Source: Phanerochaete sordida
Taxonomy: Eukaryota; Basidiomycota; Agaricomycetes; Polyporales; Phanerochaetaceae
Length of the DNA stretch: 64,000 nt
Reading direction: 5' to 3'
NCBI GenBank assembly: GCA_019973155.2
Contig: BPQB01000069.1
Span: 62,001-126,000 of the forward strand
Shown here: positions 34,775 through 46,707 of the stretch, one piece after another
Numbering within the stretch: the stretch's first letter is position 1
Layout: the number at the start of each line of letters is the position of its first letter
The notes under the pieces: model-generated
Databases searched by the model: none
What the model was told of the DNA's origin: nothing
Seen by the model: the letters and a program-made list of their open reading frames with translations, nothing else
Translations under genes and position numbers: made by a program

Positions 34775-36565
34775 CCTGGGAAGGGCAGCGGTCTGACGCA
34801 GGACAGTGCAAAGACGTTTCGATGTAATCTTGGATGGACATGGATGACAGGACAAAACAGAACCAATATATGCATATCTGTAGCATGTCGCAGTGCACTA
34901 TGCGAGCTAGCAGTCAAGCTACTATGAGTACGACGCTCCAGATCGAACTCGTTACCGAAGGGAGACCTTGGATGGGAGAAGGCGGAATTCACTGCAGTAG
35001 TCTGTCATGTCTCGTGACGCGCCGCGGAAGATGCACAGATCGACCAACGCGCGGTTTTCGACTAGCGAGCGTCCCACAGCTTGTGTTCGCTGGATGTCTT
35101 CTACGCAGCAGCATCCTATTGCAGAATCAGTGAACGTGCGAGCTCATAATCGCGGAATCTACCTCATAATTTTGTCTTCCGTCTTCACCTCGTCTTCACC
35201 TCCGTCCATCCGCAAGCTCCAGTCTGGCGGCGCCGGAGGGCACGCCCCTGGAAGAGGCTCATCTGTTGACGAGCGAGCGCAGGCCAAGCCGCGGTGGCGG
35301 CGGAAGCAAACGGAGTCGCCGCGTGGGAGGTGGGGTCTCTGTCGGTGGAGCACACGACTCGAAGGAGGGCACACGTCGCCTCCACGTAGGGACGAATGGA
35401 ATGCGGTAGTTGCAAGTGTACTTTGGCCGGCGGCGCCGTCGAGAGAGGCTGGCGCGCGACCGGCTTACAGGTTATACGAAGAGAGAGTGGGTATAACGAG
35501 ACAGGATTGCCGTGTCGCGAGTGCGGGATATCGGATCGCCGGCTGTAGGGCGCGGCGTGAGCCCTATGTCGCCGAGCGAGGATGCAGAGCAGGGCCAGCG
35601 CGGATGAGTACGGAGTGGCTGGCTCCCCCAGGGTGGGCTCAAATCCTAAGGCGGGGTCTCAGCTCAGTCCGCAGCCGACCGTCATACTGTTCCTTGTCCC
35701 GAGGTTCGACGCGGACGACCGGTTCATGAAGCGAGTCCGCTCAAGCTCGTCTTCGCATTACCTCCCTGTTGAAACGTCAGTCACTGCATGGTTTCACAAG
35801 CAGAGAGCGCACCTCTCCATGCTAACCGTCACCATGCGTTCGTCTCTGAACGTGCTCTAGACTTCAGAAGGCGTCCGACGTGCACAGAAATGTGCAGTAG
35901 AAAATGCGCGGCGCTATCCATGGAAAGCTCGACGCAAAGGAGCAGTCCATAGCGCAGATGCGCTTGAGTATGCCCACTTCGCACGATCCTAACAAGATAT
36001 CAGCCGATCCGTGCGCTCAGATACGCAGAACGTACCTCACGATGTCAGCTCTCGTCTTGACCGCCCCTTCGCCGCAGTCCCGAGGGAGCTCGCGACTGGG
36101 CGGCGCAGGACCTCGTCCGGCAGCGGCACGAGGTGCGCGCTCTGCGCCTGCTCCCGCACCCGCACCGCCAATGTACCGCAAGAGGGGCCTCTAAAGTGCA
36201 GAACCGGGCGCGATGCGCCATTCGCAATGGGTTAGAGGGCGTGCCCGCGCGCCGGCCGCACCTCCTCCGTAGTGGAGCATCGCGGTTGTGCTCTCGGGAA
36301 GTGGGACACGGCGCGAAGATGGTGCGTCCGATTGCAGCATTTCGTGGTCGTGTAGAGGAAAGGCGTGGGATGGGAGGCGGGATAGCGAGAGGTTGGCGAT
36401 CAGATCTGGGGGCAGTGTTTTCTCAGCTGGAGCGCGTGGTGGGCTGGGATGAAATCTATTCTTCTATGGTCTATATTACACTGCACGGACAACGTTAACG
36501 AGAGCGCAGGTCGACGACAGACGGGCGTACCTGTATGTATGCTACATTTATGACAGCCGCTTTCT
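34775..36565. other. Intergenic DNA with no recognised gene
   Basis: Several open frames of 60-240 codons occur. None carries a recognised motif or consistent intron borders. Confidence 0.35.
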
Positions 36566-37535
36566 CTACTCCTGCTTCCCGAGCAGACTCTCCACAACCG
36601 CCGCGATGCTGTCGTGCACCTCGTTCGGCGGGACGACACAAGGCCTGTGTTCGTCTCCAGGTCTGTACTTGCCCGTCCGCACTATCAAACCCAGTCAACC
36701 AGAGCACACACGTGCATAAAACGCACGACGCACCAAGGACACGCCACAACCCGAGCTCGACCGCTCCGCCGCCGAGGTCCGTCTCAACGTTATATCCAAT
36801 AATCGCGATCTTCCCCTCTGGCAGCATCTCGTCTTCACCGAAGCTACCGATAACGGCTTCGAAGAACGCGCGCGTAGGCTTGCCGACGACCTCCGCCTGC
36901 ACGCCGGCTGCGTTCTCTAGCGCGGCGACGAACGGGCCCGGGCCGAGCGCGAGTGTGTCGTTCGCACCGCTAGATGTGGAAGACGAGCTCTTGTCTTCGG
37001 TGCGGGTGTACTACGCACGGTGCGTCGCAATAAGCAGCGGGCGCGGATCTGCGACTCGGAGGACGCGGAAGGCGGCGCAGAGGTCGGCGTACGTGAGACG
37101 GGAGTGCGCGAGCCCGACCACCACCGCGTGATACGGCGCACCTGCGCCCAGCTCAGCTCTACATACGCGCAGAACAGCGAGCCCACGCACCGTCAGGCGC
37201 GGGCCCGAGCCCGCGCAGCACCTCCTCCTCCGCGCCGCGCTCGAGCAGGCATAGCGGCCGGCGCACACCGCGCGCGCAGCCGCGCACCGACCGCACCCAA
37301 GCTCGTCTAGAGCTCCTGCGTGTCTTCGCGGAGCGCGAAGCCCATGGCGGCGAGGCGCGCGGCGAGGGCGGCGGCGCTCTCTTTGCTTGTGTTGCTGCAG
37401 AAGCGGTACGGCGGCCCGGGAGGAGCGGAAGGGGAGGGGCGGAGGCGCGAGAGGGCGCGGACGGCGCCGGGCGTCGGGGTGCTGCCGACGTGGAGGGTGC
37501 CCGAGAGGTCGATGAGCAGGGCGCGGGGTCGACAT
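36566..37535 (-). pseudogene. HAD-like phosphatase (HDHD2/LHPP-type), copy 1
   Basis: Read on the minus strand: LLIDLSGTLHVG (motif I with the DxSGT nucleophile), YRFCSNTSKES (motif II), AELGAGAPYHAVVVGLAH, AAFRVL, VGKPTRAFFEAV (motif III lysine), IIGYNVETDLGGGAVELG (motif IV), and a C-terminal PNEVHDSIAAVV ending at the stop 36568-36566. It is broken: the candidate ATG at 37535 is out of frame with motif I, the conserved tryptophan codon after DTQEL is TAG, and the GDD of motif IV reads GYN. The family hydrolyses small phosphate substrates in the cytoplasm; this copy should be dead. Confidence 0.7.
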
Positions 37536-38879
37536 GGCGGGGCGGAGCAGGGGCGGGTGGCTGTGTGGGGAAAGGGCGCGCCGGGATGGAGATTGCCGAG
37601 GGCCTTGATCCGCCGTTGGTCGTTCCGACGCGCGCTTGCCAGCGATTTTCCGCTCTCTGTTCGCTCGTCCACTAGCCAAGTCTGCGCGGTTCCGAGAACC
37701 TGCATTTAAACTTCTCAGCAATCGATCAAGCTAACTTGACATACGGTTTGGGCCAGTGGGTCTAGGAACTGGTGACCATGCAGGCTTTGCTTGGCCTTTC
37801 GCTGGAATCACGGATCGAGTCGCCCTTCGCTTTCCTTCGCTCAGACCCAGCCAGGATTCAAGATTGTGTAGTAATGCACGTTCAGCAACTCTGGGTATCA
37901 TTTGTCTTACATTTTGACGCAGCATGACAGCCAAGTTCACGTCTTCCGCATGCCGTGGCGGCGAAGACGACTCGATTTCCGCTTTTCTTTCTTTCAGGCT
38001 TCCACCGGCTGAGACGGTGTGGTCCCGGCGACCTCAAACAAAACTACTGATGTCCTCCAGAAACAGTACGGCTCCTCACATGCACGGGGAATTTCTTCTC
38101 GGCCAAACGATTGGTGTGCGCTGCTCTGAAGTCGCTGACTAGCTCGAGCAATACACAAATTGTGCTCATGGACAGGGATTTCAACATTGTCTAATCATGT
38201 ACGTCTACGAAACCTCTCAGGATTGCTTCACAGCTTTGTAGCAAGGCATGACATCCTGCGCAGAGCTCGGGGAGACACGACGGTAGCAGAGACAAGGGCG
38301 CGCGGCGCGCGATGTGATGCGCCCTCGCGCACGTCTGATCCACGTCGCCGCTGTACTTGATCTTGCTCGCAGTCTGCTGAGAGCGCACGCCGGATTTTTG
38401 CCCGACTGGCATCTAACTCAGCATCGTTCGACGTTCGGTGCGTGCCCTTCATGTTCAGAAAGCGGACCATGCGCCTAAAATTACCATTGCATTATCATAG
38501 AAGCTTGCATCCGCCGGAACGACTTGAAACGGGGCTCAAGGGACCGGCTCCGCGCTGTGTTCTACAAGATACACGCCGCCCGCGGGACACATTTTCTGCT
38601 GCTCGTCAGCGTCCGGTTCTCTCTCTCAACTGCTAACCGGCCTCCTTCGCACGCGCCGAGCAGACTCAAGCGATCGAACCCAGGGGACAACGCCTGCAGC
38701 GCCGCCTCGAACCAAGAATACGGCAAAGTCTGTGCAAAGCTTTCGCGTCCTTTCCTGGGCCTGCACTCACCATGCTTGTGTCGCTCGCATAGGGAGGCTC
38801 GCCACAGGCATGGCTCTACACCGTCTCACCGAGCGTGGAGTGCGCTGCCATCCTTGTGAAGCTTACCGCCCTGGCTTCG
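37536..38879. other. Intergenic DNA with no recognised gene
   Basis: Short overlapping frames only; nothing could be assigned on either strand. Confidence 0.35.
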
Positions 38880-39090
38880 ACTCACGCGACGGAAGCAGGG
38901 AGCTGTGGACGAGCCACAGTGCGGTCGGCGCATTGTTGCCCTGGCGCAGCGCGCGTCACGCACTGTACCTCCGCAACGCCGGCGCAGAGGAGGAGCTGCG
39001 CGAGACGGAGCCCTGCGCAAAGGTGCAGGATTTGTCCCCTCGGGTCTCATCAACGTCAGATGCACCGCGCGACGCCGTCGCGCTCACGAC
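38880..39090 (+). pseudogene. HAD-like phosphatase fragment, copy 2
   Basis: The plus frame reads RELWTSHSAVGALLPW...LYLRNAGAEEELRE, matching the cap-region block QELWTSLGAVGAL...LLERGAEEEVL of the other HAD copies. Neither motif I nor motif IV is present nearby in frame. Weak similarity continues to about 39300. Confidence 0.45.
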
Positions 39091-39855
39091 CTGACACCTT
39101 GTCCGCCACCTTCCGCGCCCTGCACGCGAAGCTGCGTAAACGACGTGCGCGTCGAATGCAAGGCCTCGTTCTCCACGTGCGATGGCGTGGGCGATGCCCT
39201 CGCACTCGGGCCCGTCTTTTCGTGGCGCTCGGGACCACCGCCCAAGCCTATGCGCGCGCCGGAGCTGAGTCGCGGCGCCGTGGACCTTGGACGGTAGCGC
39301 GTACTGAGTACGTCTGACTGTCGCTTCCCGTGTATGTGCCGACTGACTCGCTCTGTAGCGTGTACGCCCAGGTATCAACTGGCGATAAGATGCGCCCCGA
39401 CAGTACTGGCGACGAGGCGCGTCTTGGCGTCGTACTGCCCGAGGTGCATGATAGCTCTTGAATTCACTCGACAGGTAAGCCTCAGCCTGCAAGGAGTCTT
39501 GCGTATATCTTACTTATCGGTGTGTTCGGCTGCCAGTGCATTATGCTTTCGCTGACCCTCGCAGTATGGTGTACTATAAAGTGCGCGGGGATTATTCGAG
39601 TCTCAATCAAGCTCTTGTACTCGCCACCAAGTGGTTTCAGGTGACCTAGAGTCAGCTCGCCTTTCCAAAGCTCGCTGGACAGCTATGTACGCTGGACGTG
39701 TTTGTCACAGCGTAAGGTTTGGGGGCCTGCTTCTCTCGCGCGATGTCACTGCGCTCGTGGCGCCGGAATGGGAACGTTCACAGATTGCATGGCTCCCACG
39801 TTGTCACGTCCTCCGCTACCACGACCTACCTCGAGACCTGCACCGCACGCTCATC
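39091..39855. other. Upstream region of WD40 copy C
   Basis: Contains a TATA-like ACTATAAAG at about 39572 and, from about 39715, sequence homologous to that upstream of copy A (AAGGTTTGGGG; GTGGCGCCGGAATGGG). The homology reads as protein in one frame (YHDLPR before MYRLHR), so an upstream coding exon is possible, but no shared ATG supports it. Confidence 0.4.
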
Positions 39856-42531
39856 ATGTATCGTCTTCACCGCTCACCGACGGCTCCAGACAAAATCTAC
39901 TCCTCCAGCCTAAAGCGGTTCTGTCTCGGGCACGGCATGTGGTACCCCGAACCGCACATGTCCGGCGAGACGCAGATAGGCGATGTCGGCTTCTTGAAGG
40001 ACGGCGCGTTCATCCGGCTCTTCAACCTCGACACCTCCGCACCCGACAAGAAGGTCACCTACTGGAGGAGGCCTTTTGACGTCTCCGATCCTCCCACGCT
40101 GGACATGTTCATGGTAGACGAGAGAAAGCGACCGATCGCACCGCGGCCCTATCGCAGCCATGGAGTGCAGAGCCAGCGCTATCATGCGTCCGCAAGCCTG
40201 TGCGTATTCTGGCGACGTCGTTGATGTACGACAGGGCTAACGTCAACTTCCGGCTTCGTCCAGCTCACCGGTGCCCGGTGCGTCTGCTGGAATCGACGCA
40301 GAGTACACCTGCAAGGCGTCGCAGGGCGCCGTGCTCGCGCTGAAGAGCGAAGCCCAGGAGCAGACGATCTTCGAGAACCTCGACCTCAAGCAGTACGTCC
40401 TCCAGCACCACGAGAGCTGGTGCACGTACGTCCGGGACGTGCTGCGCCTGCCCGTCAAGCCCGCGGCGATCGTCATGGTCAGCGGCTGGGTCAAGACCGG
40501 CCCCGACTGGGCCGTTGCGGCGTTCAGCAGTAGCAGCTCGAGCACGAGCGCGTCGCTGAAGGGTGGAGTCGGCGGGTCCGCGGGGGCTGGCGCTGGAGGC
40601 GAGCACACGAGCTCCGAGGATGGGTCGCCGATGCACCGCGAAGGCGAGCAGTACGCCGCCAAGGATCCCGAGCCCGCCGCCCCGCGAGCACGCGACCAGT
40701 CCATCTTCATCAAGCGGTTCAAAGTACGACGTCGCTTGGGGATCGTGCGGACGGTTGTCGCGGGCGCGGGGTACCACCGACTTCCTCGCGGAGACGGCAG
40801 ACACGGAGGCGATGAGAACGGACACGTCGAGAGAGGGATGGATCTCGACGAGGGAGTGAGCGAGGTACGCTCCGTCTATTTTTGCGTTCTGCGAGGATTC
40901 TCATCACGTCTAGCCTGGCGAGGTGCCCGATCTCGTCGACATCCTATTGGACTACATGTTCGAGGTATGTGCTCTACCAAAGCCTCGCTCACGTGCTGAC
41001 AAATCTATGCCTGGCAACAGACCACCGCAATTGAGACCGCGGTAGCCAGCGACGACGATGTTGCGTGTATCGTCGTATGTACATTCCTGCGCTCCATATT
41101 TCCTGCGCGTCTCATCTACGCTCAGGGTGAGGACTCCTTCGAAGACTTTGCAAATTATCTCCGTGCACGACAACCTCCAGTAGAAGTCGACGGGCGGGGT
41201 ACGCTCCTGTATGCGCTGCATGGGCATATCTAACCACGATGCTAGATACGGCCCTCCCTATCGGCTTCCTCAGTAAAGAGCGCATCATACGGCACCAGCG
41301 CGAGCGCGACGTTGCCCGCCGTACAATCACGAAGGCGGACTGGGCACAGTGGCCGAACATCAGCTTGGAGGGCGCCAGCAAGTTGGACAACATACGTGCG
41401 ACCTTTGGGTCCACAGCGGTTGACGCACATCCCGTCAAGCTCCATGTCACCACTTTCGTTTATCCCCAGCATCCGTCTCAAAATTGCTACTGTTTTGCTC
41501 TGTCTCCGGACGGGACACTCCTCGCAGCGTCGTTCGAAACCTCCTCCATTTTTCTCTGGCGTCTGAAGGACGGAGCGATGGTCCAGCGGCTGCGAGACGA
41601 GGAAGATACTGAGGTCATCTGCCTTGAATTTTCTCCTGATGGAAGAGAGCTGTTATTTGGTGCTCGTTTTAGCAAGATGGCGACTGCGTGGAACATTCGT
41701 ACACGGACCGTAACCCATCGAATTGGGCCACATATCGCCGGTGTTACTGCCATCACCCGCAGTCCGTCTGAACCCTACATCGTAACTGGTGAACAAAAGG
41801 ATGGATTTGTCAACCTCTGGGACATTCCGACTGGCGCATGTCTTGCTCGTTTCGGCGAAGATTGCACTCTAAGTCGTATTGTCAAACAGATCACCTTCCT
41901 TCCAATGACGGTTGATGCCTCAAATGTCTACGTCAGACACGCTGGGGGGCCCGCATACATTTTCAACTATCGAACAAAGAAAACTGTGCATTCCATTGAA
42001 CATCTGGAGAGGAAAGATGATTTCAGCGACAGCTCAGCCCTGTCGCACGGAGATTGCCTCTAGGTAGCTTCCGAGAACGAAACCCTAGAAATTATCGACG
42101 CATACAGCGGCAAACTGCGCCTCTCCATCTGCAGTCCCGACGGGCTTACTTTTCCGGCCGCATTCTCAACGAACGACGAAGAGGTGTACGCCAGTTGCAT
42201 CAATGCCACTGCAGCCGAGAGCTTCGACTCGCGGACCGGCCATCTACGCTACCGCTACGAGCTCTCGGGGCGCGTGGTCGCAGGAGCCTACTCACCGAGT
42301 GGAACGTACTTGGTGTTTTGCACTACGAACGGAAGTGTGGAGGTATACGATCCACTGTCCGGCTCCTTCCTTGCCAAGGCAAACATAGGGATAAGCCCTG
42401 GGGAATTCCATGACCCTAGGGTGCCTCATATCGCCTTCGTACCGAACAGTGATAGTCTGGTCGTCGCTGGAAAAAATGACTTGGATGCTATTCGTATTCT
42501 CAACATCACAGACATGATTCGAGCTCGCTAG
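39856..42531 (+). pseudogene. WD40-fusion family, copy C (single stop codon)
   Basis: ATG at 39856 (MYRLHRSPTAP). Exon 1: MWYPEPHMSG, QIGDVGF, FIRLFNLDTSAP. Exon 2 (from about 40265): GAVLALKSEAQ, SWCTYVRDVL, GWVKTGPDW, then a Gly/Ser-rich spacer and an acidic end. Three tiny exons: DLVDILLDYMFE, AIETAVASDDDVACIV, FEDFANYLRARQ. The WD40 exon starts with DTALPIGFLSKE and ends ITDMIRAR at 42531. One TAG at 42061-42063 stands where A and E have a leucine codon, and the frame continues unbroken on both sides, with matching WD blocks. All splice borders look normal. It is either a recent pseudogene or read through; a sequencing error cannot be excluded. Confidence 0.7.
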
Positions 42532-43059
42532 AGTATACCAGAGTCTCAACTGTGTAGTTAGTGTCCACGCCATTACACGTATAGTACATGGTCTGCGACT
42601 CATTTATAACCTAGTGATGAAAGATCTATCATAAATGAAGGAACATATGAATGATTCATGCGCTGTAGTCTACGATAATGCACACGGGCAGAGCTGAGGG
42701 CTGCTGTTGCGGGCTATTCATGTCATGATGTGACACCTGCAATCGCAAGCACCGCGCGCAGCAGCGCACCCGCCGCGTCTAGGCTGGCACAGGGCTCCTT
42801 CGTGTGTTCGCGCACTGCAGCCTATGTTGTTGCAGCGGAAGATGCGTGACATTATTCATGAGTAACTCGACACAAACGAGCAGGGCGTGCGATTCGCGTT
42901 TATCTATGAAGAACATCATACGTGAATATGAGAGCACGCGTGCGAGCAGGACCAGTGGGCAAACCTGGAAATGGCTAGTTCCCGTATGAAGCTTGAAGTC
43001 CGATCGGCCGCCCTCTGTAGCTGCAAGGCCATGGCGCAAGTTATCCTCTGGCGGGACGA
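42532..43059. other. Intergenic DNA after copy C
   Basis: No recognised gene; a 3' region of C and short frames only. Confidence 0.35.
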
Positions 43060-43330
43060 CGTTGGTACCTCGCGACGTGCGCCGGCCGCTGTGCCTGCTC
43101 GAGCGCAGCACGGAGGGGGTGCTGCGCGCGCTGGGGCCTGCGCCCGAGGGTGCGCATCGTGATTCTGCGGCGCGGACGTGGCGCTGAGCTGGGGGCAGGT
43201 GCGCCGTATGAGGCGGCGGTGCTCGGGCTCGCGCCGGCGCGCCTCTTGTACGACGGCCTCTACGCCGCGTTCCGCGTCCTCCTCGCCGGGCCGCGCCCGC
43301 CGCTTGTCGCGACGCATATGCTTTCGAGCA
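43060..43330 (+). pseudogene. HAD-like phosphatase fragment, copy 3
   Basis: Plus-strand blocks RRPLCLLERSTEGVLRALGPAPEG and then GAELGAGAPYEAAVLGLAP, AAFRVLLAGPRPPLVATH match the middle of copy 1. Both ends of the gene are missing, including all four catalytic motifs. Confidence 0.55.
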
Positions 43331-43686
43331 GCACCATGCGCAGCGCATCATACGCGGTTCTCCGCCATGTCTGCACCGTCCACATTTCCTTCTGAACCGA
43401 GCGCCGCGGGCGTGCTCTCAGAGAGCTGGGGCGCCGCCCGGGATGGAGTGCTGAATCGCAGCGCATCGTGACCATGTAGAGACACGTGCTGAGACGGAGG
43501 TGGGTTGGGACAAAGCTGGTGCGCAGAGTGGGCGACGACGTTCTCGCTCGAGCGGCGTAGTGAGGCGAAATGACTTCTATCCTTCTCTAGTCTAGATTAC
43601 ACTGCGCGATGAGAGTTAGCAAGAGGGTAGTCCGAAGACAAAGGGACGTACTGGTGTTTATGCTACATCTACAGCTGTCGCCTTCT

Positions 43687-44529
43687 CTATTCCTGCTTCG
43701 CAAAGAGGCTTTCCACGAACACCGCGAACCTATCATGCACTTCGTCCGGCAGCACGACGCCTGGTCTGTGTTAGTCTCCGGGCCGATACTTTCCCGTTCG
43801 AACTGTCAGACCCAGTCAGCCAGGGCGTACCCGCGCAAGAAACGCGCTCCGCACCGAGGACACGCCAGAGCCCCAGCTCAGCGGCGCCGCCGCCAAGATC
43901 CATCTCGACATCTCTCGAGTGCGGTGACGAGCGGGTCCTGGCCAAGTGCGAGAGTGCCGTTCGCGCCCTTGGGTGCCGAGGATGACGCGCTTGTCTTCGG
44001 TGCGGATGTACTTCGCGCGGTGCGTCGCGATAAACGGCGGGCGCGGAAAGGCGAGGAGGACGCGGAAGGCGGCGGATAGGTCGGCGCACGTGAATCGCAA
44101 TGGCGCAAAGCAGAGAACTGCCGCATCACGCGGCGCATCTGCTACCTGTTGAGCGGCAGGTACACGTCAAGTATCGAATCCACGCACCATCGGGTACAGA
44201 CACTACTTCGCGAAATACCCTCCCTCTCCGCGTCCGGCTCGAGGAGGTACAGCGGCAGCGCACCGACGGCGCCTAGGCTCGTCCAGAGCTCCTGTGTGTC
44301 GCCGTGCAGCGTGAAGTGCCTGGCGGCGAGCCGCGCGCCGAGGGCGGCGGCGCTCTCTTTGCTCGTGTTGCTGCAGAAGCGGTATGGCGGGCGCGGCGCG
44401 GCGGCGGGGAGGAACGGAGACGCGAGAGGACGCGGACCGGACGGCGTCGGGTGTCGGGGTAGTACCAACGTGGAGGGCGCCCGAGAGGTTGATAAGCAGG
44501 GCACGAAGGGGTGGACACGGGGTGGACAT
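43687..44529 (-). pseudogene. HAD-like phosphatase, copy 4 (nucleophile Asp replaced by Asn)
   Basis: Minus-strand ATG at 44529 (MSTPCPP) leads in frame into RALLINLSGALHVG, where the nucleophile aspartate of DLSGT has become asparagine. The frame then breaks before PYRFCSNTSKES, QELWTSLGAVGALPLYLLEP, ADLSAAFRVLLAFPRPPFIATHRAKY and LALGQDPLVTALE, which lie in different frames. The 3' end at about 43687 matches the end of copy 1. Degenerate; no activity is expected. Confidence 0.6.
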
Positions 44530-45299
44530 GGCGGGGCGGGCGTCCATGTGGGGAAAGGGCGCGTCGGTGATGCTGGACGGGCCGGATATCGCCGGATATT
44601 TTGATCCGTCCCATGCGCTTGTCCGCTGGCATGCTCCCTTCGGAGTTTGCTCTGCCAAGCTGTGTTCACCGTCCTCACCTTCTAAAGCACATGTTGCTGC
44701 TACCGTAATATCGTGGGAAAATAAAGGGAGCAATATTCCCTTGGCTCGGGTGGACGACCGGTATGCTCACTGCTCGGGATTCGTCCGTGCTCCGACGTAA
44801 TTTTTGACTACGTACGTCTGTGAATCCTCTCTGGATTATTTCGCGGATATAATTTTATGACACAGCTCGAATACGCCACTGGATCCATGTGGCACAATTT
44901 CCAGAGAGGCAGTCGAGGCAAGATCAGGGCGCGCCTCGCCTTCAAGCTTTCAAGTAGGCACGACCATCGCCTGCATGCTTCGAACATCGGTGCCCGCGTC
45001 TGATCCTTCGCGTCGACTCGGAGCTTAAAGAGACGCTACATGGAAGACCCTCTCTGGGCTAGGCATGTTTCAAACGTGTATACCTAGCTCGCGCTGACAG
45101 GAGCATCCGCTGCGGCCCCGCTGCGCTTCTCGCGGATCCGCATAAAAACGGCCTCCTCTCCACTCGTATAGAGGGGCGAACAACATCTACAGAGACGCGT
45201 ACAACCCAGCACAAGTCGCCTCTTTGCGAGAAATCATCACGCTCGTCCCGCTGGCACGGAATCGTCTGCGGCGCTGCTCCCGGTCCGCACCTCGACGCT
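44530..45299. other. Intergenic DNA with no recognised gene
   Basis: Lower GC than its surroundings, with no open frame of interest. Confidence 0.35.
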
Positions 45300-45760
45300 T
45301 CCGAGCTCAGAACGCGCCTCCGCTCGCGAAGCGGCTCATTCCTGCGCGCTTTGAGTTGCGCGACGGGGCCGAGGGGCCGAAGAGGTGCGGTGTTGCCGGC
45401 GCCCTGTTACACGGTGCAGCGTGCGCCACTTATTTCACCCTCTTGCGCCCGACGCTGGGAGGCGCAGCGCGAGCCAAAGCGTCCGTCCGAAGGCGCGTGG
45501 CGCGGATAATTGGCGCGGAATGTCACTCAGCGACTCCAGATGCACCGCACGACGTGAGCGTGCTCACCTTCGCGCCCGCGTGCTCCGCCTATGGCGCCTT
45601 TGCCAATGTCCTCCGCACCCTCCGACTCGCCGCCTCGCACAAGCGCACTCTCGCAGGAGGGAAAGCCCTTTATTCGACGTCAAGCGCCGACGGCGCCCGC
45701 GCGTTCGGCCCGCACGCGTCCATCACCGCGAGTGACCAGGCGGTAGTCGTCAGCGAGCCT
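45300..45760 (+). pseudogene. Possible divergent HAD-like fragment, copy 5
   Basis: A plus frame reads RFELRDGAE, GVAGALL, FTLLRP, APHDVSVLTFAPA, GAFANVLRTLRL, ASHKRTL. The order and spacing resemble GFALREDTQ, AVGALL, LYLL, APYHAVVVGLA, CAAFRVLRV and ATHRAKY of the HAD copies. Identity is low and the call is tentative. Confidence 0.3.
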
Positions 45761-46707
45761 CCGCGCGTCCTGCGAAACCACTGCCATCATCGCCAGCACC
45801 GCGACGTCCCGGCAGAGGCCTCGACAGGTACGCTCCAACTAGTGCTGCGTCATGTCCGTCGCCTGCGAGGGTCGCCCGCCGGCATGCCGATCGGCTAGTC
45901 CGCGCTGGCCGCGCTTCAAGGTCTGCCTCAGCCGTCCGTCGACGGCGCAAGCCGCTCGTCAACCGCTCGACCACCCCCTCGACCGCCTCTGCGGTGCCCA
46001 CGCCGGGCCTGCGCGCTCAACCCCTGCCCATGCGGCGCTCCCACACAGGTGCGCAGGTCCGAGGCTCTACTTCCCGCGCTCCGCCACTGACTGGCTGGTA
46101 CGCCGCAGGACGCCCGCCCGACGCTCCTGGCGATGCTGGAAAGGGAGTAGGACTGCTGGGAAGGCGATTTCCGGTCGATACCCAGCGGCGGAACCGTCGA
46201 GCTATTGATGTGGTGCGTGCTCGGGCAGTCGGCAGCTCTGGTCCGTATGACGCGCTTGCTGACTGGGTTCACTTGCGAGCGTAGGCAAGAGCAGGCCTGG
46301 AGATGGGCATCGACTCAGCGCAGTTCCACCCCATGCACCACTGGCAGGTATGTGCTTTGACGTCGCAGCGCTCCTTCGCTGACATTCGCTGTGTGGTCCA
46401 TTCAAGGCATCATGCATTCTGGCTGGCCAAAATGAGTGTCACGGCGCAGTTGAAGGCGGCGCCGAGTCCTCTGGGGCTTCAGCCTGATGTATCCAAGCAT
46501 GCCCCAAAATTTACGGGGGCCTAGGGCTACACCGCTGGTGCTCCCGCACAGAGTGCAGCCTCCAGAAGGTTCGGGCGCCCTTCGTCGTAGTGGGCAGGCA
46601 TCATGCCCGTGGCGCCGGAATGGTAGCGCACATAGAGGGCCAGCCGCGCGCACTGCCTCCTCCTCAGCAACCACGTCCCAGTCCGGGGCCCGTACGACAT
46701 CCTCACC
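45761..46707. other. Intergenic DNA before copy D
   Basis: No recognised gene. The last 100 bases include GTGGCGCCGGAATGG, shared with the region upstream of copies A and C. Confidence 0.35.

Noticed and set aside
39631..39855. An N-terminal extension of WD40 copy C beginning at 39631
   Set aside because: The frame begins at GTG, and paralogue F has its ATG at the position of MYRLHR just after a TATA box. The conserved upstream stretch was kept as a possible UTR or promoter homology.
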